Positions 8,055-16,905 of a stretch of DNA of 64,000 nucleotides are shown here, piece by piece (the stretch's first letter is position 1; each line of letters opens with the position of its first letter). Position numbers and translations under genes: made by a program. The stretch spans positions 558,001 through 622,000 of the forward strand of contig NZ_CP141285.1 in the NCBI RefSeq assembly GCF_035319885.1, written 5' to 3'. The DNA is from Altererythrobacter sp. H2 (GTDB lineage: Bacteria; Pseudomonadota; Alphaproteobacteria; Sphingomonadales; Sphingomonadaceae). A model generated the notes under the pieces. That model was given only the letters and a program-made list of their open reading frames with translations. It made no database searches and was not told where the DNA came from.

Positions 8055-9446
8055 TCACGCGTTATGCATATACCACGCGTAGTCGAGCTCGGTCACTTCG
8101 CCGAAGAAGCGGGCCATTTCGACCTCTTTCACCGTGCAGTAGTGCGTCACGAACCGGCCGCCGAGATAGTCGCGCATCCGGCCTGAACTCTTGAACGCTT
8201 CGATCGCCGCGGCCCAGTGGTTGGGCAGGCGGTAGTCCTCCGGGGCCTGTTCATACCCGTTGCCAACGATGGCCGGGCCGGGGTCGACCTTATGCGTCAT
8301 GCCGTAATGCATTCCGGCCAGCACGGCGGCCATGGCGAGGTAGGGGTTGGCGTCCGCGCCGCAGATGCGGTGCTCGACATGGCGCGAGGCGGGCGGACCG
8401 GCCGGGACGCGCAGCGAAACCGTGCGGTTGTTGACCCCCCAGGTCGGCGCGACCGGGGCGTAGGAATTGGCCTTGAACCGGCGGAAGCTGTTGGCGTTCG
8501 GGGCAAACACGCCCATCGATTCGCCCAGCAGCTCCTTCATCCCGCCTATGGCGTGGCGCAGGATCGGCGCGCCCGCCGGGTCCTCGCTGGCAAAGGCATT
8601 GGCGCCGCTCTCGTCTGCCATCGAGACATGGAGGTGCATGCCGCTGCCGGCCTGCTCTGCGAACGGCTTGGCCATGAAGCTGGCGATCATGCCGTGGCGC
8701 GCGGCCACACCCTTGACCAAGCGCTTGTACATCAGCGCATCGTCCGTCGCGCGCAGGGCGTCGGCCTTGTGCCGCAGGGTCAGCTCGAACTGGCCCGGGG
8801 CATATTCGCTGATGGCGGATTCGAGCGGGATGCCCTGCACATCGCACGCGGCATAGAGATCGTCGAAGAACGGCTTGAAGTCCTCCATCTCGCGCAAGGA
8901 GTAGACCTCGTTGAACTGCGGCCGTGCCCCGCTGTTCAGCCCGCGCGCGATCTTCGGGCGGCCTTTCCCGGCTTCGAGCAGGAAGAACTCCAGTTCGACC
9001 GCCACCACCGGGGTCAGTCCGTCCGCTACCAGCCGGTCGACCACCCGACCGAGCACGTGGCGCGGGTCGAGATCATTGGGAGTCCGGTCCAGTTCGTAGA
9101 AACTTGTGGTGAACTGCGCCGCGTGCTCGCCCAGCCAGGGCGCGCGGACCAGCGTGCCCGGCACCGGCAGGCACACCCGGTCGGCATCACCGTCGTCCCA
9201 CACCAGCCCGGTTTCCTCGCAATCGAGCCCGGTGATATCGACCACCAGCACCGATCCGGGCAGGAACCGCCCGTTCTCGTACACCGCGAGCACCTCGTGC
9301 TGGCGCAGCCGCTTGCCGCGCGGCACGCCGGACAGGTTGGTGAAGATCATGTCGATCGCGTCGATATCGGGGTTGGTGGCGAAGAACGCCTTGGCCTCGT
9401 CAAGGCTGGCAACATGGCTGGAACTGCGCGGGGAAGTCTGGGTCAT
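8055..9446 (-). CDS. puuA2: Glutamine-synthetase-family gamma-glutamyl-polyamine ligase (second copy)
   Basis: ATP-dependent ligase of the glutamine synthetase fold, probably attaching glutamate to a polyamine or other amine. The 463-residue protein keeps MIFTNLSGVPRGKRL, MHLHVSM, APNANSFRRFK and RHVEHRICGADANPYLAMA. The start at 9446 overlaps the preceding aminotransferase stop as ATGA. It differs clearly from the 12077-13426 copy, so the two may have different amine substrates (for example putrescine versus spermidine or diaminopropane). The symbol is provisional. Confidence 0.82.
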   Translation of the reverse strand: MTQTSPRSSSHVASLDEAKAFFATNPDIDAIDMIFTNLSGVPRGKRLRQHEVLAVYENGRFLPGSVLVVDITGLDCEETGLVWDDGDADRVCLPVPGTLVRAPWLGEHAAQFTTSFYELDRTPNDLDPRHVLGRVVDRLVADGLTPVVAVELEFFLLEAGKGRPKIARGLNSGARPQFNEVYSLREMEDFKPFFDDLYAACDVQGIPLESAISEYAPGQFELTLRHKADALRATDDALMYKRLVKGVAARHGMIASFMAKPFAEQAGSGMHLHVSMADESGANAFASEDPAGAPILRHAIGGMKELLGESMGVFAPNANSFRRFKANSYAPVAPTWGVNNRTVSLRVPAGPPASRHVEHRICGADANPYLAMAAVLAGMHYGMTHKVDPGPAIVGNGYEQAPEDYRLPNHWAAAIEAFKSSGRMRDYLGGRFVTHYCTVKEVEMARFFGEVTELDYAWYMHNA

Positions 9447-10789
9447 CGTGTCAGGGCCTTCAGGCATTGATCGAGGGCTGTTGCCAACCGACCGACCTGG
9501 GCGTCGGTGGTGGCGGGGCAGACCAGCATCATGTTGTGGAACGGCGCTATCAGCACGCCGCGGTTGGTCAGGTAAAGATGGATTGCGTGTTCCAGCGCGC
9601 CGTGTGTCGCCGCGCGCGCCTCGCTGCCATTGCGGGGCGGGGCATCTGCGCACAGGAATTCGACCCGTGCGCCGACGTGCAGCACCGGCCAGGGCAGGTC
9701 ATGCGCGCGGATCACTTCCTGCAATTCCTCGGCCAGACGGGCTGCCAGCGGCAACATGTGGTCATAAGCCTCCGGCGTCATCACCTCGGTCAGGCAAGCG
9801 CGCATGGCGGCAAGGGCAAGGGCATTGGCCGAGAGGGTGGTGCCGATGCCGGAGTGGCCGGTCTCGCCCGCCGCGCGCGCCGCCTCCATCCGGGCGGCCA
9901 CTTCAGCGGTGAAGCCATAGACTGCGCAGGGGACGCCCCCGCCGACCGGCTTGCCCAGCACGAACAGGTCCGGCTCCGGCCCGAAGGCGCGGGTATGGCC
10001 GCCATGACCGCTGGAGATGGTGTGCGTTTCGTCGAACACCAGCAGCGTGCCGTGGCGGCGGGTCAGATCGCGTACCGCCTCGAGATAGCCGGGGTCGGGC
10101 AGGACCATGCCGACATTGGTCATGGCCGGTTCCATCAGCAGTGCGGCAACATCGCCCGGGGCGAGCGCGGCCTCCAGCGCGGCAAGATCGTTGAACTCGA
10201 TCACGCGGGTGTGCTGGCGTACATCGTAGACCTGCCCCACCAGCGAGCGGCGCAGTTCCGGCACGCCGTCCCTCAGGTCCACGAACACATCATCAACCGC
10301 GCCATGGTAGCAGCCGTTGTAGACCAGCAGGGTCTTGCGGCCGGTAATCGCGCGGCACCATCGGATCACCGCGCGATTGGCTTCGCTCGCGGTCGAGGTT
10401 ACCTGCCAGAACGGCAGGCCGAACCGTTCGGCCAGGGCATCTGCCACGGCCGGCGCATCTTCGGTGCCGAGCATCATGGTCAGGCCCCGGCCCGCCTGTC
10501 GGGCAATGGCCCGCGCGACCGGCGGCGGCGAGTGGCCGAACATTGCCCCGGTGTCCCCGAGGCAGAAATCGTCGTAGCGGTGCCCGTCCACGTCCCACAG
10601 TTCGGCCCCGGCGGCGCGCTCGGCAAACAGCGGGAAGGGCGTGCCCCAGTCGATCATCCAGTGGAACGGCACGCCCCGATACCAGTGCCGCCCGGCCTGG
10701 TGCGCCAGCGATCGCGAGCGCGGGTTGGCGGCGCGGAAGTGGTCCTGCTCAGCGGCCAGCATGGCCCGGATGGCGGCATCGGTAATCAC
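9443..10789 (-). CDS. HemL-like class III aminotransferase of unknown substrate
   Basis: PLP enzyme resembling glutamate-1-semialdehyde aminomutase. TSTASEANRAVIRW and YNGCYHG sit in the cofactor phosphate region, FDETHTISSG carries the PLP Asp, and LGKPVGGGVPCAVYG has the Schiff-base lysine in the HemL-like arrangement. I chose the GTG at 10789 (448 residues) because it overlaps the puuB stop as GTGA; an in-frame ATG at 10813 would lie inside puuB. Housekeeping HemL would not normally sit in a puu operon, so a role in polyamine or GABA breakdown is inferred. Confidence 0.82.
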   Translation of the reverse strand: MITDAAIRAMLAAEQDHFRAANPRSRSLAHQAGRHWYRGVPFHWMIDWGTPFPLFAERAAGAELWDVDGHRYDDFCLGDTGAMFGHSPPPVARAIARQAGRGLTMMLGTEDAPAVADALAERFGLPFWQVTSTASEANRAVIRWCRAITGRKTLLVYNGCYHGAVDDVFVDLRDGVPELRRSLVGQVYDVRQHTRVIEFNDLAALEAALAPGDVAALLMEPAMTNVGMVLPDPGYLEAVRDLTRRHGTLLVFDETHTISSGHGGHTRAFGPEPDLFVLGKPVGGGVPCAVYGFTAEVAARMEAARAAGETGHSGIGTTLSANALALAAMRACLTEVMTPEAYDHMLPLAARLAEELQEVIRAHDLPWPVLHVGARVEFLCADAPPRNGSEARAATHGALEHAIHLYLTNRGVLIAPFHNMMLVCPATTDAQVGRLATALDQCLKALTR

Positions 10790-12057
10790 AGGCGGTCCTT
10801 CAGCGCATACCACAGCATGCCGGCAACATGGAGCGGGTGGCGCAGCAGGCGCCCTCCAGGGAAAGGCTGGCGGGGCAGGGCTGCCATCAGGTCAAACCGC
10901 TCGGCGGTGCCGCGCATCGCCTCCACGATCAGTTCCCCGGCCAGGGTGGTCAGCAATACGCCATGGCCCGAATAACCGTGGGCGTAGAACGTGTTTCCGG
11001 TCCGGCCAAACTGCGGCAGCCGGTTGAGCGTGACGCCCACCATGCCGCCCCAGCCGTAGTCAATCGGAACGCCGCGCAGTTGCGGGAAGATCTGCTCCAT
11101 GAACGGGCGGACGAAGCCGGGAATGCTGGGGGGCGGGGTGGGCGTGTATTTCTCCCCCCCACCGAACAGCAGGCGGTTGTCGGCGGTGAGGCGATAGTAG
11201 TTGAGGACGAACCGGCTCTCGGCAATCGAGGCATTCGACAGGATCAGGGCCTGCGCCGCCGCTTCCCCCAGCGGTGCGGTCGCTACGTTGTAATTGGCAA
11301 TCGGCATCATTGCCGAGCGGAAGGCTGGTTCGATCTGGCCCACGTCGCTGTCACAGGCGAGCACGCCCATGCGGGCGCTGACCGTGCCGCGAGGCGTGGT
11401 GACGCGCACCGGGGTGCCGTGGTCCATCGCCGTCGCCGGGCTGCCCTCGAAAATCCGCACGCCCGCTGCCAGCGCGGCGTCAGCCAGCCCGAGAGCGTAG
11501 TTGAGCGGATGGAGGTGCCCGCCGCCCGGATCGTAAAGCCCGCCGTGATAGGCCTCGCTCGCCACGTAATGAGGCACATCGGCCCGCTCGACCACGCTCA
11601 GGTTCTGGCTCCCGGCAAGGCGTTCCAGAACTTCGCACTCGCGCTTCATCGTGTCGAGGTGCGCCGGTTTCCAGGCCGCGTGGAAATGCCCGTCGCGCAG
11701 GTCGCATGCGACGCCGTGGCGGGCGATGCGGGTGCGGACCCGCTTGCTCGCCTCCAGGCCAAGCGCGACCAGCGCCCTGGCCCGATCCTCGCCGAATTCG
11801 CTGAGCAGGTCGGCAGCCGACCAGCGCATTCCGGGGATCATCTGCCCGCCATTGCGGCCCGACGCGCCCCAGCCGATCCGCTTCGCTTCCAGCAGCACAA
11901 CCGAATAGCCCGCCTCCACCGCGCTCAGTGCCGCGGACAGCCCGGTAAACCCGCCGCCGACCACCACCACGTCGGCTGTCACCTCTCCGGCCAGCGCCGG
12001 ATGGCGCGGGGCGGAGTTGGCGGTGGCCGCGTAATAACTGGGCGCGTGCTCGCTCAC
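10786..12057 (-). CDS. puuB: Gamma-glutamylputrescine oxidase (FAD, DAO family)
   Basis: Oxidatively deaminates gamma-glutamylputrescine to the aldehyde, releasing ammonia and hydrogen peroxide. The 423-residue protein has an N-terminal dinucleotide site VVVGGGFTGLSAALSAVE, then LLEAKRIGWGASGRNGGQ typical of PuuB/OrdL, and a C-terminal YAHGYSGHGVLLTTLAGE. It begins at GTG 12057, 19 nt after puuA, and overlaps the next gene by 4 nt. Closely related deaminating amine oxidases cannot be excluded, but the puuA neighbours support this call. Confidence 0.88.
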   Translation of the reverse strand: MSEHAPSYYAATANSAPRHPALAGEVTADVVVVGGGFTGLSAALSAVEAGYSVVLLEAKRIGWGASGRNGGQMIPGMRWSAADLLSEFGEDRARALVALGLEASKRVRTRIARHGVACDLRDGHFHAAWKPAHLDTMKRECEVLERLAGSQNLSVVERADVPHYVASEAYHGGLYDPGGGHLHPLNYALGLADAALAAGVRIFEGSPATAMDHGTPVRVTTPRGTVSARMGVLACDSDVGQIEPAFRSAMMPIANYNVATAPLGEAAAQALILSNASIAESRFVLNYYRLTADNRLLFGGGEKYTPTPPPSIPGFVRPFMEQIFPQLRGVPIDYGWGGMVGVTLNRLPQFGRTGNTFYAHGYSGHGVLLTTLAGELIVEAMRGTAERFDLMAALPRQPFPGGRLLRHPLHVAGMLWYALKDRL

Positions 12058-12076
12058 CGGCTGGTCACCCGGGGGC

Positions 12077-13426
12077 TCAGACGCGCAGCAACAGGTGCTC
12101 GCGCTCCCACGAGCTGATCACCGACTGATAGGCGAAGAGTTCGGTTTCCTTGATCGCGTAGAACACCTCGAAGAAGTCTTCGCCGATATACTGGCGCACC
12201 TGCTTGCACTTGCTGAACCGTTCGAGCGCGCCTTCCAGCGTGCGCGGCAGGGTGCGGGCACGATTGTAGGCATTGCCGGTCATGCTCTTGGGCGGCTGCA
12301 TCCGCTCGACCATGCCGACATAGCCGCAGATCAGCGATGCGGCGATGGCGAGGTAGGGGTTGGAATCGGCCCCTGGCAGGCGGTTCTCGATCCGCCGGTT
12401 GCGGCCATCCGAAATCGGAATGCGCAAGCCGCACGAACGGTTGTCGCTCCCCCACTGGACGTTGATCGGCGCGGCGTTGTCGGGTCGCATGCGGCGAAAC
12501 GAATTGACGTTGGGCGCGAACATCGGGGTGATCTGCGGAAGCAGGCGCACAAGACCCGCGATGTGGCTGCGGAACAGCGCGCTGTCTCGCCCGTTCTGGG
12601 TCGAGAATACGTTGCGCCCGGTCTCCATGTCGAGGATCGACTGGTGGATGTGCATGGCGCTGCCCGGCTGGTCCTGCATCGGCTTGGCCAGGAAAGTGCC
12701 ATAGACCCCGTGCTCCAGCGCCACCTGGCGGACGATCCGCTTGAACAGCAGGACCTGGTCCGCCAGCTCCAGCGCATCGCCATGGACGAAGTTGACCTCG
12801 AGCTGGGCGGCACCGGCTTCGTGGATCATCGTGTCGATGTTGAGCTCGGCTTTCTCGCAGAAATCATAGATATGCTCGATGATGTCTTCGAACTCGCTCA
12901 GCGCCTCCAGCCCGAACGGCTGGCTGGCACTTTCCGGACGGCCTGAACGGCCGGCGGGCGGCTGGAGTGGGAAGTCCGAATCGATGTTCTTGGAAACGAG
13001 GTAGAATTCCACCTCCGGCGCGATCACCGGCCGCCAGCCGCGTCTGGCGTAAAGCTCGAGCACCCGTTTCAGGATCATCCGGGGGGCGATCTCCACGGCC
13101 GCGCCGGTGCGGGTGAAGGCGTCGGCGATCACATAGGCTGTCGGTGTCTGGAAGCCCGGCGCCTCGCGCAGGGTGCTGGGATCGGGCACCAGCATCATGT
13201 CCGGGTCGAACGGGGGCACCACGTCGTCGACATCGTCAGGGTATTCGCCGGTCACGGTGACGGAAAACACGCTCACCGGGATACGCAGGGACCGGTCGGT
13301 GAGTGATTTGAGGAACTTGTTGGCGGGCAGCACCTTGCCCCGCTGGATCCCGTTCATGTCGGGTACGATGCATTCGACTTCGCTGATGCCGCGCTCGCTG
13401 ATCCAGGCGGCGATGTCGGTACTCAT
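12077..13426 (-). CDS. puuA: Gamma-glutamylputrescine synthetase (glutamine synthetase family)
   Basis: First gene of the gamma-glutamylation operon; ligates glutamate to putrescine with ATP. The 449-residue protein has VECIVPDMNGIQRGKVLP, APEVEFYLVSK, MHIHQSILD and APNVNSFRRMRPDNAAP. The ATG at 13426 has GGAAGGGA upstream; a longer frame to 13459 lacks such a site. The 299-bp gap to the divergent aminotransferase contains two LysR-like motif copies. With puuB next and puuD in the adjacent operon, the PuuA-PuuB-(aldehyde oxidation)-PuuD route is complete. Confidence 0.9.
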   Translation of the reverse strand: MSTDIAAWISERGISEVECIVPDMNGIQRGKVLPANKFLKSLTDRSLRIPVSVFSVTVTGEYPDDVDDVVPPFDPDMMLVPDPSTLREAPGFQTPTAYVIADAFTRTGAAVEIAPRMILKRVLELYARRGWRPVIAPEVEFYLVSKNIDSDFPLQPPAGRSGRPESASQPFGLEALSEFEDIIEHIYDFCEKAELNIDTMIHEAGAAQLEVNFVHGDALELADQVLLFKRIVRQVALEHGVYGTFLAKPMQDQPGSAMHIHQSILDMETGRNVFSTQNGRDSALFRSHIAGLVRLLPQITPMFAPNVNSFRRMRPDNAAPINVQWGSDNRSCGLRIPISDGRNRRIENRLPGADSNPYLAIAASLICGYVGMVERMQPPKSMTGNAYNRARTLPRTLEGALERFSKCKQVRQYIGEDFFEVFYAIKETELFAYQSVISSWEREHLLLRV

Positions 13427-13725
13427 GATGTCCCTTCCCGTGCGGCCGAGGGCGGGCAATGATGCGCCCGCCGACCGCGCCCTGTCAAAAACGGGCGGCG
13501 ATGACCTTTCATGATCACCGGCCTGCCCCGGTCATTAAGCCGTCCCGCGAGGCAGCCCCGTCATACCGGGCAGGATATTGTCCGAAAAACCGGGCCCGGC
13601 CACCAAGATAAATCGCGACGATTGCCATCGATTTTTCCGATGCCTTGCTGTTCTGCAATCCTGCTGGACGCCCCGTCAGCGCTTACCTAGCCATGGGTGC
13701 CAGAGTTCAGAGCGGAAAGCCACCC
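13427..13725. promoter_or_regulatory. Divergent control region of puuA and the omega-aminotransferase
   Basis: This 299-bp stretch has no convincing gene. It holds ATCGATTTTTCCGAT at 13627-13641, which differs in one base from the reverse complement of the 7121-7135 palindrome. A weaker copy at 13580-13594 (GTCCGAAAAACCGGG) matches 11 of 15 bases. Both have an A/T5 core between GC-rich arms, making this the likely second target of the LysR regulator. Confidence 0.55.
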
Positions 13726-15039
13726 ATGACCGAACCCAACGACCTGTCTGCGTTCTGGATGCCGTTCACCGACAACCGGGGTTTCCGCCAGCATCCCCGC
13801 ATGTTCGTGGCCGCGCAGGACATGCATTATACGGCTTCGGCCGGGCACACGGTGCTCGACGGCACCGGCGGGCTGTGGTGCGTCAACGCCGGTCACTCCC
13901 GCCCGAAAATCGTCGAGGCGATCCGCAAGGCGGCAGGCGAGCTCGATTTCGCACCGACCTTCCAGCTGGCCCACCCGCTCGCGTTCGAGGCGGCATCGCG
14001 CCTGGCGATGATCATGCCGGACGGGCTCGACCGCATCTTCTTCTGCAATTCGGGTTCGGAAAGCGTCGACAGCGCGCTGAAGATCGCGCTCGCATACCAG
14101 CGGGCCCGCGGGCAGGGCAGTCGCACCCGGCTGATCGGACGCGAGCGTGGCTATCACGGGGTCGGCTTCGGCGGCATTTCGGTGGGCGGGATCGTCGGCA
14201 ACCGGCGCCAGTTCGGCACGCTGCTGGCGGGTGTGGACCACATGCGGCACACGCATGATCTTGCCCGCAACGCCTTCACCCGGGGCCTGCCCGCACATGG
14301 GCCGGAACTGGCTGACGATCTGGAACGGATTGTCGCCCTGCACGGGGCGGACACGATCGCGGCGGTGATCGTGGAGCCGGTGGCGGGTTCTACCGGGGTG
14401 CTGATCCCGCCGCAGGGCTATCTCCAGCGCCTGCGCGATATCTGTGACCGGCACGATATCCTGCTGATCTTCGACGAGGTCATCACGGCCTTCGGCCGGG
14501 TCGGCGGAGCCACGGCGGCGGAACGGTTCGGGGTCACCCCCGATCTCATCACCATGGCCAAGGGGCTGACCAATGCCGCCGTTCCGATGGGGGCGGTGGC
14601 CGTGCGGCGCGAGGTCCACGATACCGTGGTCAACAATGCGCCCGCCGGGATCGAGCTGTTCCATGGCTACACCTACAGCGCCCACCCGCTGGCGGCCGCC
14701 GCCGCAATCGCCACGCTTGATCTCTATCGCGAGGAAGGGCTGTTCGAGCGGGCGCTTGAGCTGGAGGACTACTGGGCTGACGGCGTCCACTCGCTCAAGG
14801 GCACGCGCCACGTGATCGATTGCCGCAACGTCGGCCTGATCGGCGGGATCGAACTGGAACCGCGGCCCGGCGCGCCGACCGAGCGCGCAATGGAGGTGTT
14901 CCACCGCGCTTTCGATAGCGGCCTGCTGATCCGGGTGACGGGTGACATCATCGCCCTGTCCCCGCCGCTGATCCTGGAGAAGGCGCACATCGACGAGATC
15001 TTCGGCAAGCTGGCCGAACTCATCGCCAGCGTGGATTAG
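13726..15039 (+). CDS. Omega-amino acid (beta-alanine):pyruvate aminotransferase
   Basis: Class III PLP aminotransferase, 437 residues. It resembles Pseudomonas beta-alanine:pyruvate aminotransferase in WMPFTDNRGF, NSGSESVDSALKIALAYQ, GRERGYHGVGFGG, IFDEVITAFGR and AKGLTNAAVPMGAV (Schiff-base Lys). The chosen ATG at 13726 has GGAAAG upstream; earlier in-frame ATGs at 13645 and 13693 lack one. Beta-alanine would arise from spermidine via 1,3-diaminopropane, so this gene could handle that side branch. GABA or another omega-amine is an alternative. It produces alanine, the substrate of the converging ald gene 3 nt away. Confidence 0.88.
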   Translation: MTEPNDLSAFWMPFTDNRGFRQHPRMFVAAQDMHYTASAGHTVLDGTGGLWCVNAGHSRPKIVEAIRKAAGELDFAPTFQLAHPLAFEAASRLAMIMPDGLDRIFFCNSGSESVDSALKIALAYQRARGQGSRTRLIGRERGYHGVGFGGISVGGIVGNRRQFGTLLAGVDHMRHTHDLARNAFTRGLPAHGPELADDLERIVALHGADTIAAVIVEPVAGSTGVLIPPQGYLQRLRDICDRHDILLIFDEVITAFGRVGGATAAERFGVTPDLITMAKGLTNAAVPMGAVAVRREVHDTVVNNAPAGIELFHGYTYSAHPLAAAAAIATLDLYREEGLFERALELEDYWADGVHSLKGTRHVIDCRNVGLIGGIELEPRPGAPTERAMEVFHRAFDSGLLIRVTGDIIALSPPLILEKAHIDEIFGKLAELIASVD

Positions 15040-15042
15040 CGC

Positions 15043-16161
15043 CTACTCTCCCAGCACTTGCTCCACTGGCACGTAGTCATAGCCCAGATCGCGCGCGACC
15101 GCTTCGTAAGTGATCTGCCCCTCATGCACATTGAGCCCGGCTGCCAGGTGCGGGTTGGCCTTCAGCGCCGCCTTCCACCCCATGTTGGCGATCCGCAAGG
15201 CGTGCGGCAGGGTCACGTTGTTGAGCGCATAAGTGCTGGTCCGCGCCACCGCGCCCGGCATGTTGGCGACACAGTAGTGCACGATACCGTCCACGACATA
15301 AGTCGGGTCGGCATGGGTGGTGGCATGGCTGGTTTCGAAGCAGCCGCCCTGGTCGATGGCAACGTCGACCAGCACCGCGCCGGGTTTCATGGTCGCCAGC
15401 ATGGCGCGGGTTACCAGCTTGGGTGCGGCGGCGCCGGGCACCAGCACCGCGCCGATCACCAGATCAGCCTCGGCAATGGAATCGGCGATATTGGCGTGGT
15501 TGGAAAAGCGCGTCTTGGCGCGGCTTTCGAAATACATGCCCAGCCGTTCGAGCTGTTCCGGATCGCGGTCGAGGATGGTCACATCGGCGCCGAGGCCAAC
15601 CGCCATCTGCGCCGCGTTCCAGCCGACCACGCCGCCTCCGATGACCACGACCTTGCCCGGCATCACGCCCGGAACGCCGCCCAGCAGCACCCCGCGCCCG
15701 CCGTGGGCCTTCTCCAGCGCCGTTGCGCCCGCCTGGACCGACATCCGGCCGGCAACCTGGCTCATCGGCTTCAGCAGCGGCAGGCTGCCGCCAGGGCCGG
15801 TGACCGTTTCGTAGGCAATCGCCGTTACGCCGGATTTGACCAGATCGGCGGTCTGCTCGGGGTCCGGAGCGAGGTGGAGGTAGGTATAGAGCACCTGGCC
15901 GGGGCGCAGCATGGCCCGCTCGCCCGCCTGCGGTTCCTTGACCTTCACCACCATCTCGCACTCGGCGAACACTTCGGCGGCGGTAGCGCGGATGCTCGCG
16001 CCGGCTGCCTGATAGTCGGCATCGGTCACCCCGACCCCCAGCCCGGCCCCGGTCTCGACCCAGACCTCGTGCCCGTTGAGGGAGAGTTCGCGGACGCTTT
16101 CAGGTGTCAGCCCGACGCGATATTCGTGGTTCTTGATTTCCTTGACGGTGCCGACGCGCAT
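15043..16161 (-). CDS. ald: Alanine dehydrogenase
   Basis: NAD-dependent deamination of L-alanine to pyruvate and ammonium. The 372-residue protein begins [20 protein letters not shown], has KVKEPQ, catalytic His96 in [10 protein letters not shown], the Rossmann motif [17 protein letters not shown] and [14 protein letters not shown]. It is transcribed away from the Lrp gene and converges with the omega-aminotransferase. In this setting it recycles alanine from the pyruvate-dependent transaminases, closing the amino-group cycle. Confidence 0.96.
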   Translation of the reverse strand: MRVGTVKEIKNHEYRVGLTPESVRELSLNGHEVWVETGAGLGVGVTDADYQAAGASIRATAAEVFAECEMVVKVKEPQAGERAMLRPGQVLYTYLHLAPDPEQTADLVKSGVTAIAYETVTGPGGSLPLLKPMSQVAGRMSVQAGATALEKAHGGRGVLLGGVPGVMPGKVVVIGGGVVGWNAAQMAVGLGADVTILDRDPEQLERLGMYFESRAKTRFSNHANIADSIAEADLVIGAVLVPGAAAPKLVTRAMLATMKPGAVLVDVAIDQGGCFETSHATTHADPTYVVDGIVHYCVANMPGAVARTSTYALNNVTLPHALRIANMGWKAALKANPHLAAGLNVHEGQITYEAVARDLGYDYVPVEQVLGE

Positions 16162-16295
16162 TGCAGATCTCCCGCAGATTTTCGTGATCGCATGATACCG
16201 GGTTTGGCGCGGTAAATCCTTCCGGAGTTGCGAACCGGGCTGCCTTGTGGCAGGAAAAAATCCTCATTTTCTCCCTAATTGCAGGATATTCCGTC
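16162..16295. promoter_or_regulatory. Divergent ald/lrp promoter with paired AGGA...TCC sites
   Basis: AGGAAAAAATCCT at 16252-16264 is a 4-5-4 palindrome. A related GCAGGATATTCC lies at 16281-16292, immediately before the regulator start. Both share GCAGGA and an inverted TCC, as expected for Lrp/AsnC sites controlling ald and the regulator itself. Confidence 0.45.
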
Positions 16296-16754
16296 ATGGA
16301 TAGGACTGATAAGCGTATCCTGTCCCTGCTGCAGCAGGATTCCACTTGCTCCATTGCCGACCTCGCCGCAGCGGTCGGCGTTTCCAGTTCGGCCTGCCAC
16401 CGGCGGATCAAGGCCCTGGAACAGCTGGGTATCATTGCCGGATATGCTGCCCGGCTCGATCCGCGTGCGCTCGGTCTCAAGCTGCAGGCCTATGTCGAGA
16501 TCACGCTGACCAGCCAGAGCGAGGAATCGATGGAGCGGTTCGAGCAGGCGGCAGCCGGGTTCGAGGATATTCTGGAATGCCGGCTGATGTCAGGCGCGGC
16601 GGATTACCTGCTGCGGGTCGCCGCGCATGACCTGGAGCATTTCGACCAGATCCACCGGGCCTGCCTTTCCCGCCTGCCGGGGGTATCCTCGATGCGTTCG
16701 AGCTTCGTCATCCGCACCACCAAGGGCTGGGCAGGTTATCCGGTCAGGGGTTGA
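16296..16754 (+). CDS. Lrp/AsnC-family transcriptional regulator (probable alanine-responsive activator of ald)
   Basis: A 152-residue regulator with an N-terminal helix-turn-helix (DRTDKRILSLLQQD, VSSSACHRRIKALEQLGII) and a C-terminal ligand domain with FEDILECRLMSGAADYLLRV. Length is normal for the family. It is divergent from ald, the common arrangement for Lrp-type ald activators (AldR, BkdR-like). Response to alanine is inferred from context. Confidence 0.92.
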   Translation: MDRTDKRILSLLQQDSTCSIADLAAAVGVSSSACHRRIKALEQLGIIAGYAARLDPRALGLKLQAYVEITLTSQSEESMERFEQAAAGFEDILECRLMSGAADYLLRVAAHDLEHFDQIHRACLSRLPGVSSMRSSFVIRTTKGWAGYPVRG

Positions 16755-16905
16755 TGGCCGGAATAGCAAAGGCCGGACATGGCGGTTCGAAAACCAACAT
16801 GCCCGGCCCCTGCGACCCGAAAAGCGCGCGAGGCTCTTTTCGAGCGCCTGCCTTTAGGGCCGGGCCATGAACAGGGCCTGTCAGCGACAGGCGGTTCGCG
16901 ATGGA
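16755..16905. other. Hairpin-rich gap between convergent lrp and panC
   Basis: No gene is seen. GCCCGGCCC (16801-16809) pairs with GGGCCGGGC (16857-16865), enclosing a second stem CGAAAAG (16818-16824) / CTTTTCG (16836-16842). A third hairpin, CCTGTC-AGC-GACAGG, spans 16877-16891. GGTTCGAAAACC at 16783-16794 is also self-complementary. It may serve as a two-way terminator or encode a small structured RNA. Confidence 0.4.

Noticed and set aside
9443-10789. Annotation as hemL (tetrapyrrole synthesis)
   Set aside because: Motifs are HemL-like, but alphaproteobacteria normally make 5-aminolevulinate by HemA (C4 route), and the operon is polyamine-related.
16783-16865. Possible tRNA suggested by a GGTTCGAA T-arm-like motif
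   Set aside because: I could not fold a full cloverleaf with acceptor stem, anticodon arm and correct spacing.
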